Assembly: GCA_012861695.1 (NCBI GenBank)
Contig: JAAOOA010000121.1
Span: forward strand, 62,001-126,000
Direction: 5' to 3'
Length of the DNA: 64,000 bases
Source: Trematomus loennbergii
Lineage: Eukaryota; Chordata; Actinopteri; Perciformes; Nototheniidae
Below are positions 10,789-21,753 of this stretch, piece by piece. The stretch's first letter is position 1. Each line of letters begins with the position of its first letter. The notes under the pieces were generated by a model. The model ran no database searches, was not told the origin of the DNA, and worked only from the letters and a program-made list of their open reading frames with translations. The position numbers and the translations under genes are program-made.

Positions 10789-12006
10789 ATGGCTTTTGTT
10801 TTGGAGCAGTTTGTGGCCAGTCCTACTGTGGGTCAGCTAGACTGGTGTAGGAAGGTTGATTTGCGGTTAGTTGCTGACCATTATCACGTTTCTGTCTCCT
10901 CTGCTCTTGTTAAAAGTGAACTCAAGGCTACGGTGCTAACGGGACTAGTTGAACAGGGGGTTTTGAGTCTGCCTACTTCAGTGGAATCTCCTGGAACGGT
11001 GGCCGGGGCTGTAGCAGCAGAGTCTCCTGGTGGAGGCCGCGTTGGTGTTACTCCAGGTGTTCAGAGTGCTACGGAACAGGCAACACTTTTCAACATGCCT
11101 CAGTTGGACTCGTTTTCGGCAGGGTCCTCACCTACGGGGTCTAAATTAGATGCCAGGGTAAAAGTGCGTATGGCTCGTCTACAGTGGGAGAAGGAGGAGC
11201 GTGATAGGGATTTTCAGCTCAGGAGGGAGCTGGAGATCAGGAAGTCGGAGCTGGAGATCAGGAAGTTGGAGGCAGACACTGATATCAGGAAGTCGGAGCT
11301 GGAGATCAGGAAAGTGGAGGCAGACACTGCTGTCCGGATGCGTCAGTTAGAGCTTCAGGCAGCTGGGGGGGGTGATTCTGCCGTTACATCTTCTGGTCCT
11401 GCTGCCTCCTTCGACGTGAGTAGGCATATTTCTTTGGTCCCTGTGTTTCGTGAATCAGAAGTGGAAATCTACTTTGGTGCATTTGAGCGCATTGCTGCTG
11501 CTCTGCGCTGGCCAGAAGACGCGTGGGCTATTCTTTTACAGTGCAAGCTAGTCGGCAAGGCTCAAGAGGCTTGCTCTTCTCTTTCTGTCGAGGATAGTTT
11601 AGTGTATGAGAATGTTAAAGGTGTAATTCTCAGGGCATATGAGCTTGTGCCTGAGGCCTACAGGCAGCGGTTTCGCGGCCTGAAGAAAACTTCTGGCCAA
11701 ACTTACGTGGACTTCGCGAGGGAGAAGAAAGGCCTCTTTGACAGGTGGTGTAGAGCTTGTAAAGCTGGCGACATTACTTCAGTGTGTGAGCTAATGATGT
11801 TAGAGGAGTTTAAAAACTGTGTACCTGAGCGTACGGTAGTCTACCTGAATGAGCAGAAAGTAACTACACTTCAGCAGGCTGCCACTCTGGCAGACGAGTT
11901 TGCACTGATACACAAGAGCGTTTTTTTCAGCGTGACCCTCCTCAGCGAGACACTTATCGTAGAGCTCCTGACAATTACGTTCCCTGTGCCAGTGCTCCAG
12001 TGTTAG
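10789..12006 (+). pseudogene. Gmr1-like gag with SCAN-like capsid region
   Basis: Uses the ATG at 10789 (MAFVLEQFVASPTVG). Residues ~125-190 are charged and helical with repeated ELEIRK units, a likely coiled coil. Residues ~220-375 form the capsid; from PEAYRQRF (nt ~11653) through WCRACKAGD to MLEEFKNCVPERT it looks strikingly like the vertebrate SCAN domain, which is known to derive from Gmr1-type Gag. The frame runs to a stop at 12004-12006, but the natural continuation (basic linker and CCHC knuckle) is in another frame after the T7 run at ~11920-11926, so the tail after about residue 377 is out of frame. Gag would assemble the particle and package RNA. Confidence 0.85.
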
Positions 12007-12773
12007 ATCCCAGGCTAAACAGAGCTTGTTTTTTTTGTCATGACCCAGGTCATGTGATAGCAGACTGTGCTGCTTTGAAGCGAGAGAGGGCAGCAGGTGG
12101 CAAGCAACCAAAAGGGGTGGGCTTGATTAAAACGGTGTGTCCTAGTGGTCAGACCACTGTTAAAACGGGGCCTGATGAGTGTTTTAAGCCGTTCATCTCC
12201 ACTGCTTTTGTCTCTCTATCAGGGAAGGTGGAGGACCAGCGGCAGGTTACGGTGTTACGAGACAGTGGTGGTTCACAGTCGTTCATTCTTGCCAGTGCTC
12301 TGCCCTTGAGTACTGAGTCCGCCTGTGATGCAAGTGCCGTGGTAAGAGGTATCGAAATGGGTTTTGTGCCCGCACCTCTCCACAATGTCCATATCCAGTC
12401 CAAACTGGCTACTGGTTTCTTCACAGTTGCCGTACTCCCCAGGTTTCCAATCGACGGTGTGGATTTCATAATGGGAAACGATATAGCCGGAGGTAAAGTG
12501 TATCCTACTCCAGAGGTTGTTGACATTCCAGTTACTGGTGCTGTAGATGATAACCTATCGCTGACTCATCCGGAGGTATTTGCAGTTAGTGTTTTGACCA
12601 GAGCTCAGGCCCATAAGCAGGCTCAGGATGTGGATTTGTCTGATTCTTGGCTTGTTTCTGCCCTATCTAATGACAGGTTGACCTCTGTTGATGGATTAGT
12701 GGAGGGTCTCCAACAGTGGGTGATGGTGAAGTGGAACCTATCGCTATTGCTCCAGAGGTGGCTATGTCTTTGA
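11927..12773 (+). pseudogene. Gmr1-like zinc knuckle and aspartic protease
   Basis: CFFCHDPGHVIADC (about 12028-12069) is a CX2CX4HX4C nucleic-acid-binding knuckle. VTVLRDSGGSQSFIL (about 12247-12291) carries the DSG active site of retroelement aspartic proteases, followed by the FIMGNDIAGG flap-proximal region. The frame leaves the integrase frame near 12712-12718 by one base. The protease would cleave the polyprotein. Confidence 0.8.
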
Positions 12774-14080
12774 CCCGTGAGGCGCTCATCACGGCACAGA
12801 GGGATGATCCTACTTTGATCAAGTGTTTCAACGCTGCTGAGAACCCTAACGAATGCAATAAGAAACAGTTGTTTTTTGTGGATGATGGGGTACTGATGCG
12901 CCGGTGGGCTGACCAATCAAGTGATGCAGAAGTTGGTTCAGGTGTTGATTGGAGCAGCGTTTATCAGTTAGTGGTTCCTGTGAGTTGTCGGCAGCAGGTT
13001 CTGGCGTTAGCACATGAGCACTTGTGGTCTGGCCACTTAGGGGTGACTAAGACTTATGACCGGATCCTTCAACATTTCTTTTGGCCAGGATTGAAAGATG
13101 ACGTAGTGTGTTTCTGTAGAACTTGTAGCACCTGCCAGGTGGTGGGTAAACCAAATCAGGTAGTTCCCCCAGCGCCGTTGTGTCCTGTTCCGGCTATGGG
13201 TGCGCCTTTCGACCATATCATTGCTGACTGTGTCGGTCCGTTGCCGAAGACCAAGGCAGGTAATCAATTTTTGCTGACTGTGATGTGTGTATCGACCCGT
13301 TTCCCTGAGGCTATCCCGTTGCGTAAAATCACTGCACCCGCCATCATTAAAGCACTGACCAAGTTCTTTACCACCTTCGGGTTGCCGAAGGTTGTGCAGA
13401 CTGATCAGGGAACTAACTTCCTTTCCAAGATTTTTAGACAAACCTTGCAGTCATTGGGTGTTTCCCATTCAGTATCCAGTGCCTACCATCCTGAATCACA
13501 AGGGGCACTTGAGCGTTGGCATCAGACATTGAAGTCGATGCTTGGTAAATACTGCCATGACACAGGCAGGGACTGGGATGAGGGTGTTCCCTTCGTGTTA
13601 TTTGCTATTCGTGATGCAAAGCAGGAGTCTATTGGGTTTAGCCCAGCTGAACTAGTGTTTGGGCACAATGTGCGTGGCCCATTAAAGATGCTGAAGGATA
13701 AATTGATGTCTGAGTCCCTTCCGAAAACTGATGTGAAGAAGTTTGTGTCCCAGTGTCGTGAGCGTTTACAACAGGCGACTAAACTAGCAAGGGAAGCTCT
13801 TGCATCCTCGCAGGAAAACATGAAGAACAGGTACGATAGGAGAGGAGAGCAGTGGCAGTTTCAGCCTGGTGAGCAGGTGCTGGTGTTGCTGCCTACACCC
13901 GGATCTGCTCTCAACGCGCGCTTCTCAGGTCCGTATGTGGTTGTAAGGCAAGTGTCTGACACCAATTATATCATTGACACACCTGAGCGTAGGAGAAAAA
14001 AAGGTTGTGCCATGTTAACATGCTTAAGTCCTATCATGCTAGGGAAGCCTCCCAGGGGAAGCAGCAATGCACTGTGGTGA
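12716..14080 (+). pseudogene. Gmr1-like integrase (upstream of RT)
   Basis: A single open frame. The HHCC domain is H-EHLWSGHLG ... CRTCSTC (about 13011-13140). The catalytic triad is visible as IIADCVGPL, QTDQGTNF and YHPESQGALERW, giving D, D, E with normal spacing. After it come SPAELVFGHNVRGPL and a C-terminal basic region; no chromodomain is seen. Position between protease and reverse transcriptase is the diagnostic feature of the Gmr1 group. The frame passes out of register with the downstream reverse transcriptase at the A7 run near 13995-14001. Confidence 0.88.
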
Positions 14081-15596
14081 CTGCTGTTCCCAGCGTGGCC
14101 ACTTCCCTAACCTGTGCATTGTCGATGGTTGAGGATGATTTGATAGTGCCCTCTGGTGGTCAGCAGTGTGGTAGGTTATCGAACTCTGAGTTTATGGTGA
14201 GCTTAGAGTCTAACCTGGGGTATCTTCCAGAAAGACAGCGAAGCGACGTAGTCGGCTTGTTTCATGCTCACCCGACCCTATTTGGTGATGTGCCATCGAG
14301 CACTAATGTGTTAAAGCATGACATTGATGTTGGAAATGCTCATCCAGTTAAGCAACATGCGTATCGTTGTCACATAGAGAAAAGGGAGAAAATGAAAAAA
14401 GAAGTGGATTATCTGCTTGAAAATGGCTTAGCTAAACCTAGCCGCAGCCCCTGGAGCAGTCCATGTTTGCTTGCTCCTAAATCTGACGGAACACCGCGTT
14501 TCTGCACCGATTTTCGCAAGGTGAACGCACTAACTGTTCCAGACTCTTTTCCTTTGCCCCGTATGGACGATTGCATCGACAGCATTGGTCCTAGTGTGTT
14601 TTCACGAAGTTGGATCTCCTTAAGGGATATTGGCAGGTCCCTCTCACTTCTAGGGCCTCAGACATCTCGGCCTTTGTAACGTCTGACCACTTTATGCAAT
14701 ACACTGTGATGGCTTTTGGCATGAGGAATGCACCAGCCACATTTCAGCGTTTAATGCACCTGGTGTTGGGGGATGTGCCCAACTGTAATGTGTATCTTGA
14801 TGATGTGGTGGTTTTTTCCGACAACTGGACTGACCATATGGCTACTCTCACATGTGTGTTCCAGCGACTTGCAGGAGCCTCGCTAACAGTGAATCTGGCA
14901 AAGTGTGAGTTTGGCAAGGCCACTGTCACCTATCTAGGCAAACAGGTGGGTCATGGGCATGTGAGGCCCGTGGATAGTAAAGTGGAAGCCATCCTTTCAT
15001 ACCCAGCTCCAGCCACCCGACTTGAACTCCGGCGGTTCCTCGGTATGGCTGGGTACTACCGATGTTTTTGCAAGAACTTTTAGGTAGTTGTGGCACCGCT
15101 AACTCAACTGTGTAGCCCTAATGTTCCATTTGTATGGACTGAAGAGTGTTGCCGCTCCTTTAGCTCTGCCAAGTCTCTCCTCTGTAGTGCTCCAGTGTTG
15201 TGTGCGCCTAACTTCACCCTTCCCTTCAAACTAGAGGTGGATGCTAGTGGTTATGGGGCTGGTGCTGTTCTGCTGCAGGAAGGTGATGGGGATGTGTGCC
15301 ATCCTGTGTGCTACTTCTCAACCAAGTTCAAGCGACATCAGCTGAATTATTCCACTATTGAGAAGGAAACTCTGGCCATGCTCCTTGCCCTGCAGCATTT
15401 TGAAGTGTATGTTGGGTCCAGTTCAACGCCAGTGGTGGTGTACACAGACCACAACCCGCTCGTATTTCTGTCCCAGATGTTCAACCACAACCAGCGGTTG
15501 ATGCGCTGGGCCCTGCTGGCACAAGACTACAACATTGTCATTAAATACAAGAAGGGAGCGGATAATGTGGTGGCCGATGTACTGTCCCGTGGGTGA
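14005..15596 (+). pseudogene. Gmr1-like reverse transcriptase and RNase H
   Basis: Reverse transcriptase motifs in order: SPWSSPCLLAPKSDGTPRF, FRKVNALTVPDSFPLPR, then after a one-base frame change near 14601-14608 LLKGYWQVPL, FGMRNAPATFQRLM and the catalytic VYLDDVVVFS (14791-14820). A TAG at 15081-15083 separates it from RNase H (KLEVDASGYGAGAVLLQ, STIEKETLAMLLALQHFEVY, VVYTDHNPL), which ends at TGA 15594-15596. In Ty3/gypsy elements this block normally precedes integrase. Confidence 0.88.
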
Positions 15597-15665
15597 GATT
15601 TCAAATTCATGTCCAATAGTCTGAGTGTTTTTGGTAACTGTGGCCAAACACTCGTTGGGTTTTAT

Positions 15666-15674
15666 GGGGGGGGG
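15666..15674 (+). promoter_or_regulatory. Polypurine tract of Gmr1-like element
   Basis: Nine G residues directly before the TGTTACG start of the 3' LTR, the expected plus-strand primer position. Confidence 0.8.
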
Positions 15675-16029
15675 TGTTACGTGCCGTAGTGTGTGTGTGT
15701 GGGTGTGTGTGTCTTTCTCTCTCTCCCTCTGATTCTCCAGGTGCAGCCTGATTGTCTCCAGGTGCAGCCTCTCTCCCAGGTGCTCCAATCCCCAATCAGG
15801 GTCTTCCTTAAAGGACCTGAGGAAGTCTGCAGTGTGGCCCCTTTCTCCTCTGGCTGCATGGGTGCAGCACGTCGTCTTGTGTCTCTGTGTGGGACCTGGT
15901 TGTCCATTATTTTTGGATTAAATCTCCTGTGTGAACAAAGAGATCAGTTTCCTCTCTTTTTTCTCGTGTTGGTCGTTCTGTGTTTTGTTACTCCCCTTCG
16001 TACCCCTAGATTTTGGAGGGAACGTAACA
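15675..16029 (+). repeat. 3' LTR of Gmr1-like element
   Basis: Complete, 355 bp, TGTTACGTGCCG ... GGAACGTAACA with short terminal inverted repeats (TGTTACG/CGTAACA). It differs from the left LTR by only a few short indels, indicating a recent insertion. Confidence 0.93.
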
Positions 16030-16317
16030 GTGTGGCTTGATATTGAGTTAGAAAAAGGTTGATAAACGCTGTGAGAATGGATCTGTGGAGAGCATTTCTC
16101 CGCGATCCCAACTCGTCTGTTACCAACGTTCAGGGAGCTCTATGCAAGTCAATGGGACTCCCTGATAGTTGAATATTGACGCTAAAGGGCCCCCCCTTGC
16201 GTTGGAAAGTGACGACAGGGACCCTGACATAACGTCAACATAGGCCGAGTTGGGAGTGAGAATGTGTTGGTAGCAACACCAGTGCTATATTTAGCTTCCC
16301 CTGCCTCCCTTTTCAAA
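16030..16317 (+). repeat. Right copy of the ~286-bp flanking duplication
   Basis: Begins GTGTGGCTTG right after the LTR and ends CTTTTCAAA, then continues AACGTCAGG into unique sequence. See 9763-10048. Confidence 0.9.
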
Positions 16318-16696
16318 ACGTCAGGATCAGACCAGTCTATGGACCAGACCCAGCATGGATCCAGACAGATGTGAGTGACTTAAAGCACATATCAGAAAAA
16401 ACTAAAAAGCATGAACAAACTAGAGTCCACATGGATGATGCTATGTGACTAGCCATGTTTAGGAAAGTAAACACAGCTGTCCAATGAGGGCTACAGGATA
16501 GGGATCAGTAAGCATAATAAGGAGGTTGACAAAAACAGGCACTCAAATAATAGACTGTACCAAGTGCTGTGTGCCTTTGAGCTAGCCCTGCGTTGTAATA
16601 TGACATATGTTTTGAGTTTGTGTATAAGTTTGCTTAAATGTTGGTAGAGCCCCCCCTGGAGAAAGATTCACCAGCCGCCACTGAAACTCATACAGG
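16318..16696. other. No gene seen
   Basis: Unassigned sequence up to the 8-bp target duplication of the next hAT-like element; no coding signal. Confidence 0.3.
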
Positions 16697-16953
16697 CAGG
16701 GACGTGCACAGGTACGGGCTAATGTTGCCCGGGCAACGGCCCTTTTGGCCTTTTTGGCTGGCCTGCCCCTCTGGAGAGAGCGAGAGTTTGTTTTTCTTTT
16801 TTCTGTGTGGCCGAATCAACATGATAAGCCCACAATTAGTATTGTAGCGTCTCACTGTGGGAAACACACTTTGTCAGCGCTGTCATCTGCCGGTTAAGAC
16901 CACCTCAGTGTCGGATTTTGGAAACTTGATTTTGAGTTGTCTCGTGGCAGTTA

Positions 16954-17269
16954 CAGCCCGTCCACACAGCGGCGTGCGTTGAAGCTTGCCGGCGGGCGTG
17001 TCTGAAACTCGACCAACACCAATCACATGAATCTCCCGCCCTGACACACAAGCAGCGGTTTGATTGGCTAGAGCTTGTACTGGCATATGATTCGATTGGC
17101 TGACGCTTCTGCCAAGGCTTAAAAAGTTGAACATTGCTCAACTTTTGCAGCGAGCCACGCCAGCAAAGCTCCGCTTCGCTTCCCACAATGCAGTTTGGCG
17201 AAAAGTGACGTCACCCCATTCAAAGTGAATGGTGAAGCTTTCAATGCACGCCGCTGTGTGGACGGGCCG
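16954..17269 (+). mobile_element. Harbinger-like MITE, CGGCCCGTCCACAC family
   Basis: Long inverted ends (CAGCCCGTCCACACAGCGGC / CCGCTGTGTGGACGGGCCG), flanked by TTA on both sides (16951-16953 and 17270-17272), the 3-bp target typical of PIF/Harbinger. The family recurs at 51529-51862, with a more distant relative at 44051-44621. Confidence 0.82.
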
Positions 17270-17525
17270 TTAGGGTATAAGGGACAAACCAGGGGACTTT
17301 ACTTCCTCTTGATACCGTCGTTATTTACAAAAAAACACCTAAATATAGCCTACTTGTTATTGTGCTTCTGTCTTTCTGTGTCTTTTCATCTGTAAACTCC
17401 CCCAACGGGGCCGCTCGCTCTCTTTTCTTGATCGACCTCTCACGGGTGAACAGTTCACTGTCCCGCTTCATTGTAGGATTTCTGCCATGTCTCTACCACT
17501 TTAGTTTGACCATCTCTGTTATTAA

Positions 17526-18325
17526 AGGTCCCATGTCATGGCCATTTCCACTGATCATAATTCCATTGTTGAGGTATACTAAAATAGATTTATATTGTGC
17601 ATTTTTCCAACTCACATTGGTTTCTCATACAGCATCTCTGTAAACTACATGTATTCACTGAATTTCACTCTCTGCCTTTAACGGCTCGTTGTAGCTCCAA
17701 TAGCTCCAGCCCCCACCCTCCCTGTGAGCACAGTGTGCTCTGATTGGTCGGGACGTTGTGAATCGCGCTGAGCTCCGTGGAGGTGTTGTTTCCTTGTTTA
17801 GGATACACAGCCAACACAGCCAAACTCATCCTGAGCACACACAAAGTCACAGCCGAAGTAAAAACAATAAGTGTGGCTTGATATTGAGTAAGAAAAAGGT
17901 TGATAAACGCTGTGAGAATGGGTCTGCAGAGAGAATTTCGCCGCGATCCCAACTGTCTGTTATCAGCCTGCAGCCAGGGAGGAGAAATCAGCAGAGCTGC
18001 CTGTGTGTGAGGAAGTCCGTGGATTGGTCAATTTGGACCAATCAGCGGGGGCTTAACATAACGGCTCAGCGGACGTAATGTAATGGCTCCACGGATTGGT
18101 CCATTTCGTTCCGGGTACGGGGTTACGTCACCCCGTCCCGGAAGAATCAAATGGACAATGACGTATCTCCAACGAGGCGTTTTGGGAGGTATTTTCTGTG
18201 TTAGAGTTTTACTCGCTACAGGGTGTACTTTGAGGGTTTTGACTCTGCACACCGTTTACATGCATAAAAACCTTCATAACACACAAGGGGACGGGTAATA
18301 ACCGGAAAAGCATGACATGTGTCCT
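17526..18325 (+). mobile_element. TTAA-target MITE (AGGTCCCATGTCATG family)
   Basis: Flanked by TTAA (17522-17525 and 18326-18329), with inverted ends AGGTCCCATGTCATG and CATGACATGTGTCCT. TTAA targets suggest a piggyBac-type mobiliser. The interior includes a diverged copy of the sequence flanking the Gmr1-like element. Confidence 0.85.
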
Positions 18326-18329
18326 TTAA

Positions 18330-19518
18330 GGCGAGACACCCCAGGTGAATAGGGTAATTTTTTTAACTTAAAGATATCAGCTAAATATTTCTCCAGTTAA
18401 TTACTTACAATAAGGCAAGTGTTTTTTGTATTACAAGTTTTCTGAAATAGCATGTTTAAATATGCAAATGAACCATTATCTCATGAAATATGCGCATATT
18501 TTAACACATTTCAGGAACCGAAATCTGAACTTTGGATAAAGCCAGGATCAAAATTATTGTTTCATTTTGTAGTCATATTAGTATCTAAGGCTTTTACAGA
18601 AGGGATTTTGGATATCTCTTTGTATCACTCCATAAATCAGAAAACACTGTCAACAGCCCTAAAATATCAATTTTCACCATGTTTTTAGGTATAAAATGTT
18701 ATATAATTCAGGCTATGAATGATATATGAACAAACCCTTCTGTAAAAGCCTTCATAATATTGATAGGAATATAACTGTAAGGTTTGGTGTATGTAACTGC
18801 TACTGAAGTGGAAATTTCGAACTCAGAGTAGTAGAAAAAACTCATTTTGAGAAAACAACCTTTAAAGATTGCAGTGTTACGCTAGCTAAACCCTCCTGTT
18901 ATCTGGATGATAGCTTGCGCATCGACGCACTCTGTGAAGGTATTTCATGTTCGGGGTCATTTTTTTTTTGTATAACCTTGCTTTGTGCAAGTGACAATTG
19001 TTGTCGTCTTCTCTGTGAATGTTTCTTTCTCCGTTATTTTGCCATTTTCAGATTTAAATTTCTAGCGGAAAGCTAACCAGGAAGTGCTTTAGCACACCAC
19101 GTGACGCATCTGAACGAATCACGTTGTCAGAAATTGACACCAGCCAATGAGATTTCGTTTCTTGGTTTAAGACCCCTTTGCACTTTCACGATTGGTTGCT
19201 GATACAAGGAAATGACCATATTTGGATCCGATGAGATTGTGCAGGAGAAACGGAGCTTTCCAACGATACCTCTGAAGACATGGTGCAAACAGCGGTCGCG
19301 GTACTTTATGTTACGTTCGAATGCTAACTTTTGGTGAATGTAGGAGAAATCTACAGACGCAAATAGACAAACTATAATAAAATAAACACTTAAATGTGTA
19401 TTTTGTACGTTTTCCTTCCAAAAGCCTGAAAGAAAACATGTTATGGAATCAAAATAGCACAAAATCTCAAAATTGACCAGTGCAGGAAAAACGATGTTTT
19501 TGCCTGCCGTGTCTCGCC
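18330..19518 (+). mobile_element. TTAA-target element (GGCGAGACAC family)
   Basis: Inverted ends GGCGAGACACCCCAGG / TGCCTGCCGTGTCTCGCC with TTAA at both sides (18326-18329 and 19519-19522). Its left TTAA is the same four bases as the right TTAA of the previous element. 1,189 bp, AT-rich, no transposase seen. Confidence 0.85.
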
Positions 19519-19990
19519 TTAAGTTATGGAATACTAATTAAATAAGTAATTAGATACCTTACCGTTACTGCGCTCATAAAGAATGATAAGAATAAGAATA
19601 ATGCGTATTGAACTGGTTTAATTAATTAGTGAGTTTATTTAAGGTAATTAGTTAGAAGCCCTATTTTATCAGTATGTCTGCACAGCAGTTACAATGGTCA
19701 AACTACATTAGAACAGAATTGTCCCCATTTTGTCTTTAATAGTTACTAACATTAGATATTTTAATGAGATATGGACCGCAAAACAAAAAATGTCCCTGGT
19801 TTTCATTTTTAAAATCAAGTCGCCTTAGCTTATTTTGTTATGAGATGCGAATTACTGTTCAATTTAGTTGATGTAATAATCGTTTGGTTTCTTTTATATT
19901 AAAAGTCTTATGGTTTTTTCGGGGGGAGGCCCTTTTTCCAGTTTAGAGCAATAGCCCCTCCAAATGTCTGTGCACGTCCCTGCATACAGG

Positions 19991-20364
19991 TGTCTAAATA
20001 TGTGAAGTTATCCCGTAGTGTCATAAACGTGTGTTTACCACAAACTATTTTCTACGTCCAAATCCAATGGAAAAATCCCAATGTTTTTTGTCGAGGGAAC
20101 CCTTGCAATTACAATTTTCATGTCGGACTACAACACACGTAAACCCTGTATCAATTTATCGAGATGGCTATCTTTTGCAGTGTTGGGGGGGCGGGAATGG
20201 CCGGATGCAGCACGCGCGTGCATCAGTAGAGGGAGGAGAGTGAGAGAAAGAGAGAGAGAGAGATGTACAATATTCTGCCAATACAGATTTATCTTCTGCT
20301 CTAATTCATCGGGAACATAAACACTGCGGGTCGATACATCCCTTCCTGTGTTCTCTCTCTCCTC

Positions 20365-20372
<8 letters not shown>
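19991..20372. other. No gene seen; short GA-rich tract
   Basis: Unassigned sequence with a GAGAGAAAGAGAG tract at 20240-20262 before the CA microsatellite. Confidence 0.3.
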
Positions 20373-20434
<62 letters not shown>

Positions 20435-20435
20435 A

Positions 20436-20483
<48 letters not shown>

Positions 20484-20515
20484 GCACGCACACAAACACA
20501 CACGCGCACAAACAG
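20373..20515 (+). repeat. (CA)n microsatellite
   Basis: Interrupted CA repeat with imperfections (ACAACAC, CCACCAC, CGCACGCACG at the right end). Open frames across it are repeat artefacts. Confidence 0.97.
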
Positions 20516-20680
20516 CTGCTTAATGCGTCCCTCCTCGCGCCAGCGGGTGGCCGCCTGGCTCCTCGCGCTGCCGTCGGGGAGCGGTGGAGAGGAGTGCGCG
20601 CGCCGCGGCCGCCTGGAGATGATCTCGTTCTGGTTGCTGTGCTGGAAGCTGTTGGTAGGTAAATAGACAAACCACCGACA
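20516..20680 (+). other. GC-rich, CpG-dense block; possible promoter or 5' exon
   Basis: About 165 bp with many CpG and CGCGC motifs in an otherwise AT-rich region, ending in GTTGGTAGGTAAATAG, which offers a GT donor. The MISP-like gene downstream has a splice acceptor before its first coding exon (33468), so it needs an upstream 5' UTR exon. This block is a candidate, without direct evidence. Confidence 0.3.
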
Positions 20681-21056
20681 CTCGTCAGCGTCTTTCTTGG
20701 TGATAAACAGCCAACACGTTTCCCGGGCTGCGAGTCTCATTGCGCGGGGACGTTTGGTGTATGCGCGAGGTTTTGGATTAGCTCGAGCTAACATCAAAGC
20801 TCGGTTCGCTTGGCTTCTGTTTGTGCGCTTATCTGTCACGATGTTGGTGATTTGCCCGATTTTAGGATGCTTTCTTATGTAATACATTTAACTCAGCACT
20901 CAATAGAATCTGTTATCATCAGAATGTCACACTGAAGGAATATAGGGCCATATATATGATTGAATATAACAGAAGAGTGAATTGTTGAATGCTGATTGAT
21001 GAGGCTACATTTTCCTCATCATCCACACATGATATCTAAAGCTGCTCTGTAATCCT
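20681..21056. other. No gene seen
   Basis: Intermediate GC sequence followed by AT-rich sequence; no coding signal recognised. Confidence 0.3.
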
Positions 21057-21075
21057 CCCACACACACACACACAC

Positions 21076-21138
<63 letters not shown>

Positions 21139-21171
21139 ACACACACACACACACACACAACACACACACAG
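21057..21171 (+). repeat. (CA)n microsatellite
   Basis: About 115 bp of CA repeat with a few single-base interruptions. Confidence 0.97.
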
Positions 21172-21753
21172 ACAGATGTGCCTCCGGCTGTAAATTGGGG
21201 CAAAACAGGCTTGAAATTAAGTCAATGTTAAGTAACCTTGACAGTCTATACAGTGTCTTTCATATAATTGTATTTTCCAAATATAAAATAAAAGTTGTGC
21301 AATTGGACAGAGGGTTAGACAGATGATCCATAAGGTCATGGGTAAGGTCAAGGGAGTGATCGCTAGCGTGGATTAGAGTGGAGAGCTCTCAAATCCCTCC
21401 CCATGACTTCTCTGAAGATTTGGCTGTACTAAGCATCCATTGATGTAATCACTGCAGAACAATCCATGCACTGTCATTAAATCTTCTTCATAAGGCTTAT
21501 GAAAGCCCAGCGACTGAGGCTTTTATCTAATCGATTTCAGAAATGATTGAACTCCCTGCTGATGTTTGAGTGATGGAGAGATCATGGTGCAATGAACTTT
21601 GGATGAAGCTTGTTCTGAGAAAATGCCTTGAGAGCCTAACCAGATCACACTTAGTTTCATGGGTCAAAGATGCAGAGCATTACAACGCTTGAATACTGTA
21701 CATCAATTGTGTTTCTGTGGTGATATCAGTTCTTCTGTTTGTTAATATCTTGA

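Larger units (their letters stand above)
10049..16029 (+). mobile_element. Gmr1-like Ty3/gypsy LTR retrotransposon (integrase before RT)
   Basis: Two LTRs of about 350 bp bound, in order, a tRNA-Pro-type primer site, Gag with a SCAN-like capsid region, CCHC knuckle, aspartic protease, integrase, reverse transcriptase and RNase H, then a G9 polypurine tract. The reverse transcriptase and integrase motifs are Ty3/gypsy-like, but the order PR-IN-RT-RH is the Ty1/copia order; among Ty3/gypsy elements this is known for the Gmr1 group. Four frame changes and one stop codon (listed under the genes) make this copy defective as sequenced, two of them in homopolymers. The first 5 bp of the left LTR are missing. 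Confidence 0.93.
16697..19982 (+). mobile_element. hAT-like transposon carrying nested MITEs
   Basis: Inverted termini CAGGGACGTGCAC (left) and GTGCACGTCCCTG (right), 13 of 13 matching, bounded by the exact 8-bp duplication CATACAGG (16689-16696 and 19983-19990). Length 3,286 bp, of which about 2.3 kb are three nested elements. No transposase was recognised, so it is non-autonomous. Confidence 0.92.

Noticed and set aside
12716..15596. IN-before-RT order as two nested elements
   Set aside because: One LTR pair, one primer site, one polypurine tract, and the integrase frame overlaps the RT start with no internal LTR or target duplication; the order is known for Gmr1.
20348..20662. His/Thr- or Cys/Val-rich proteins at 20.3-20.6, 42.6-42.9, 50.2-51.2 and 63.5-63.9 kb
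   Set aside because: They are translations of CA/TG microsatellites in several frames; only the unique flanks at 63.7-63.9 kb are coding, as a paralemmin-like exon.
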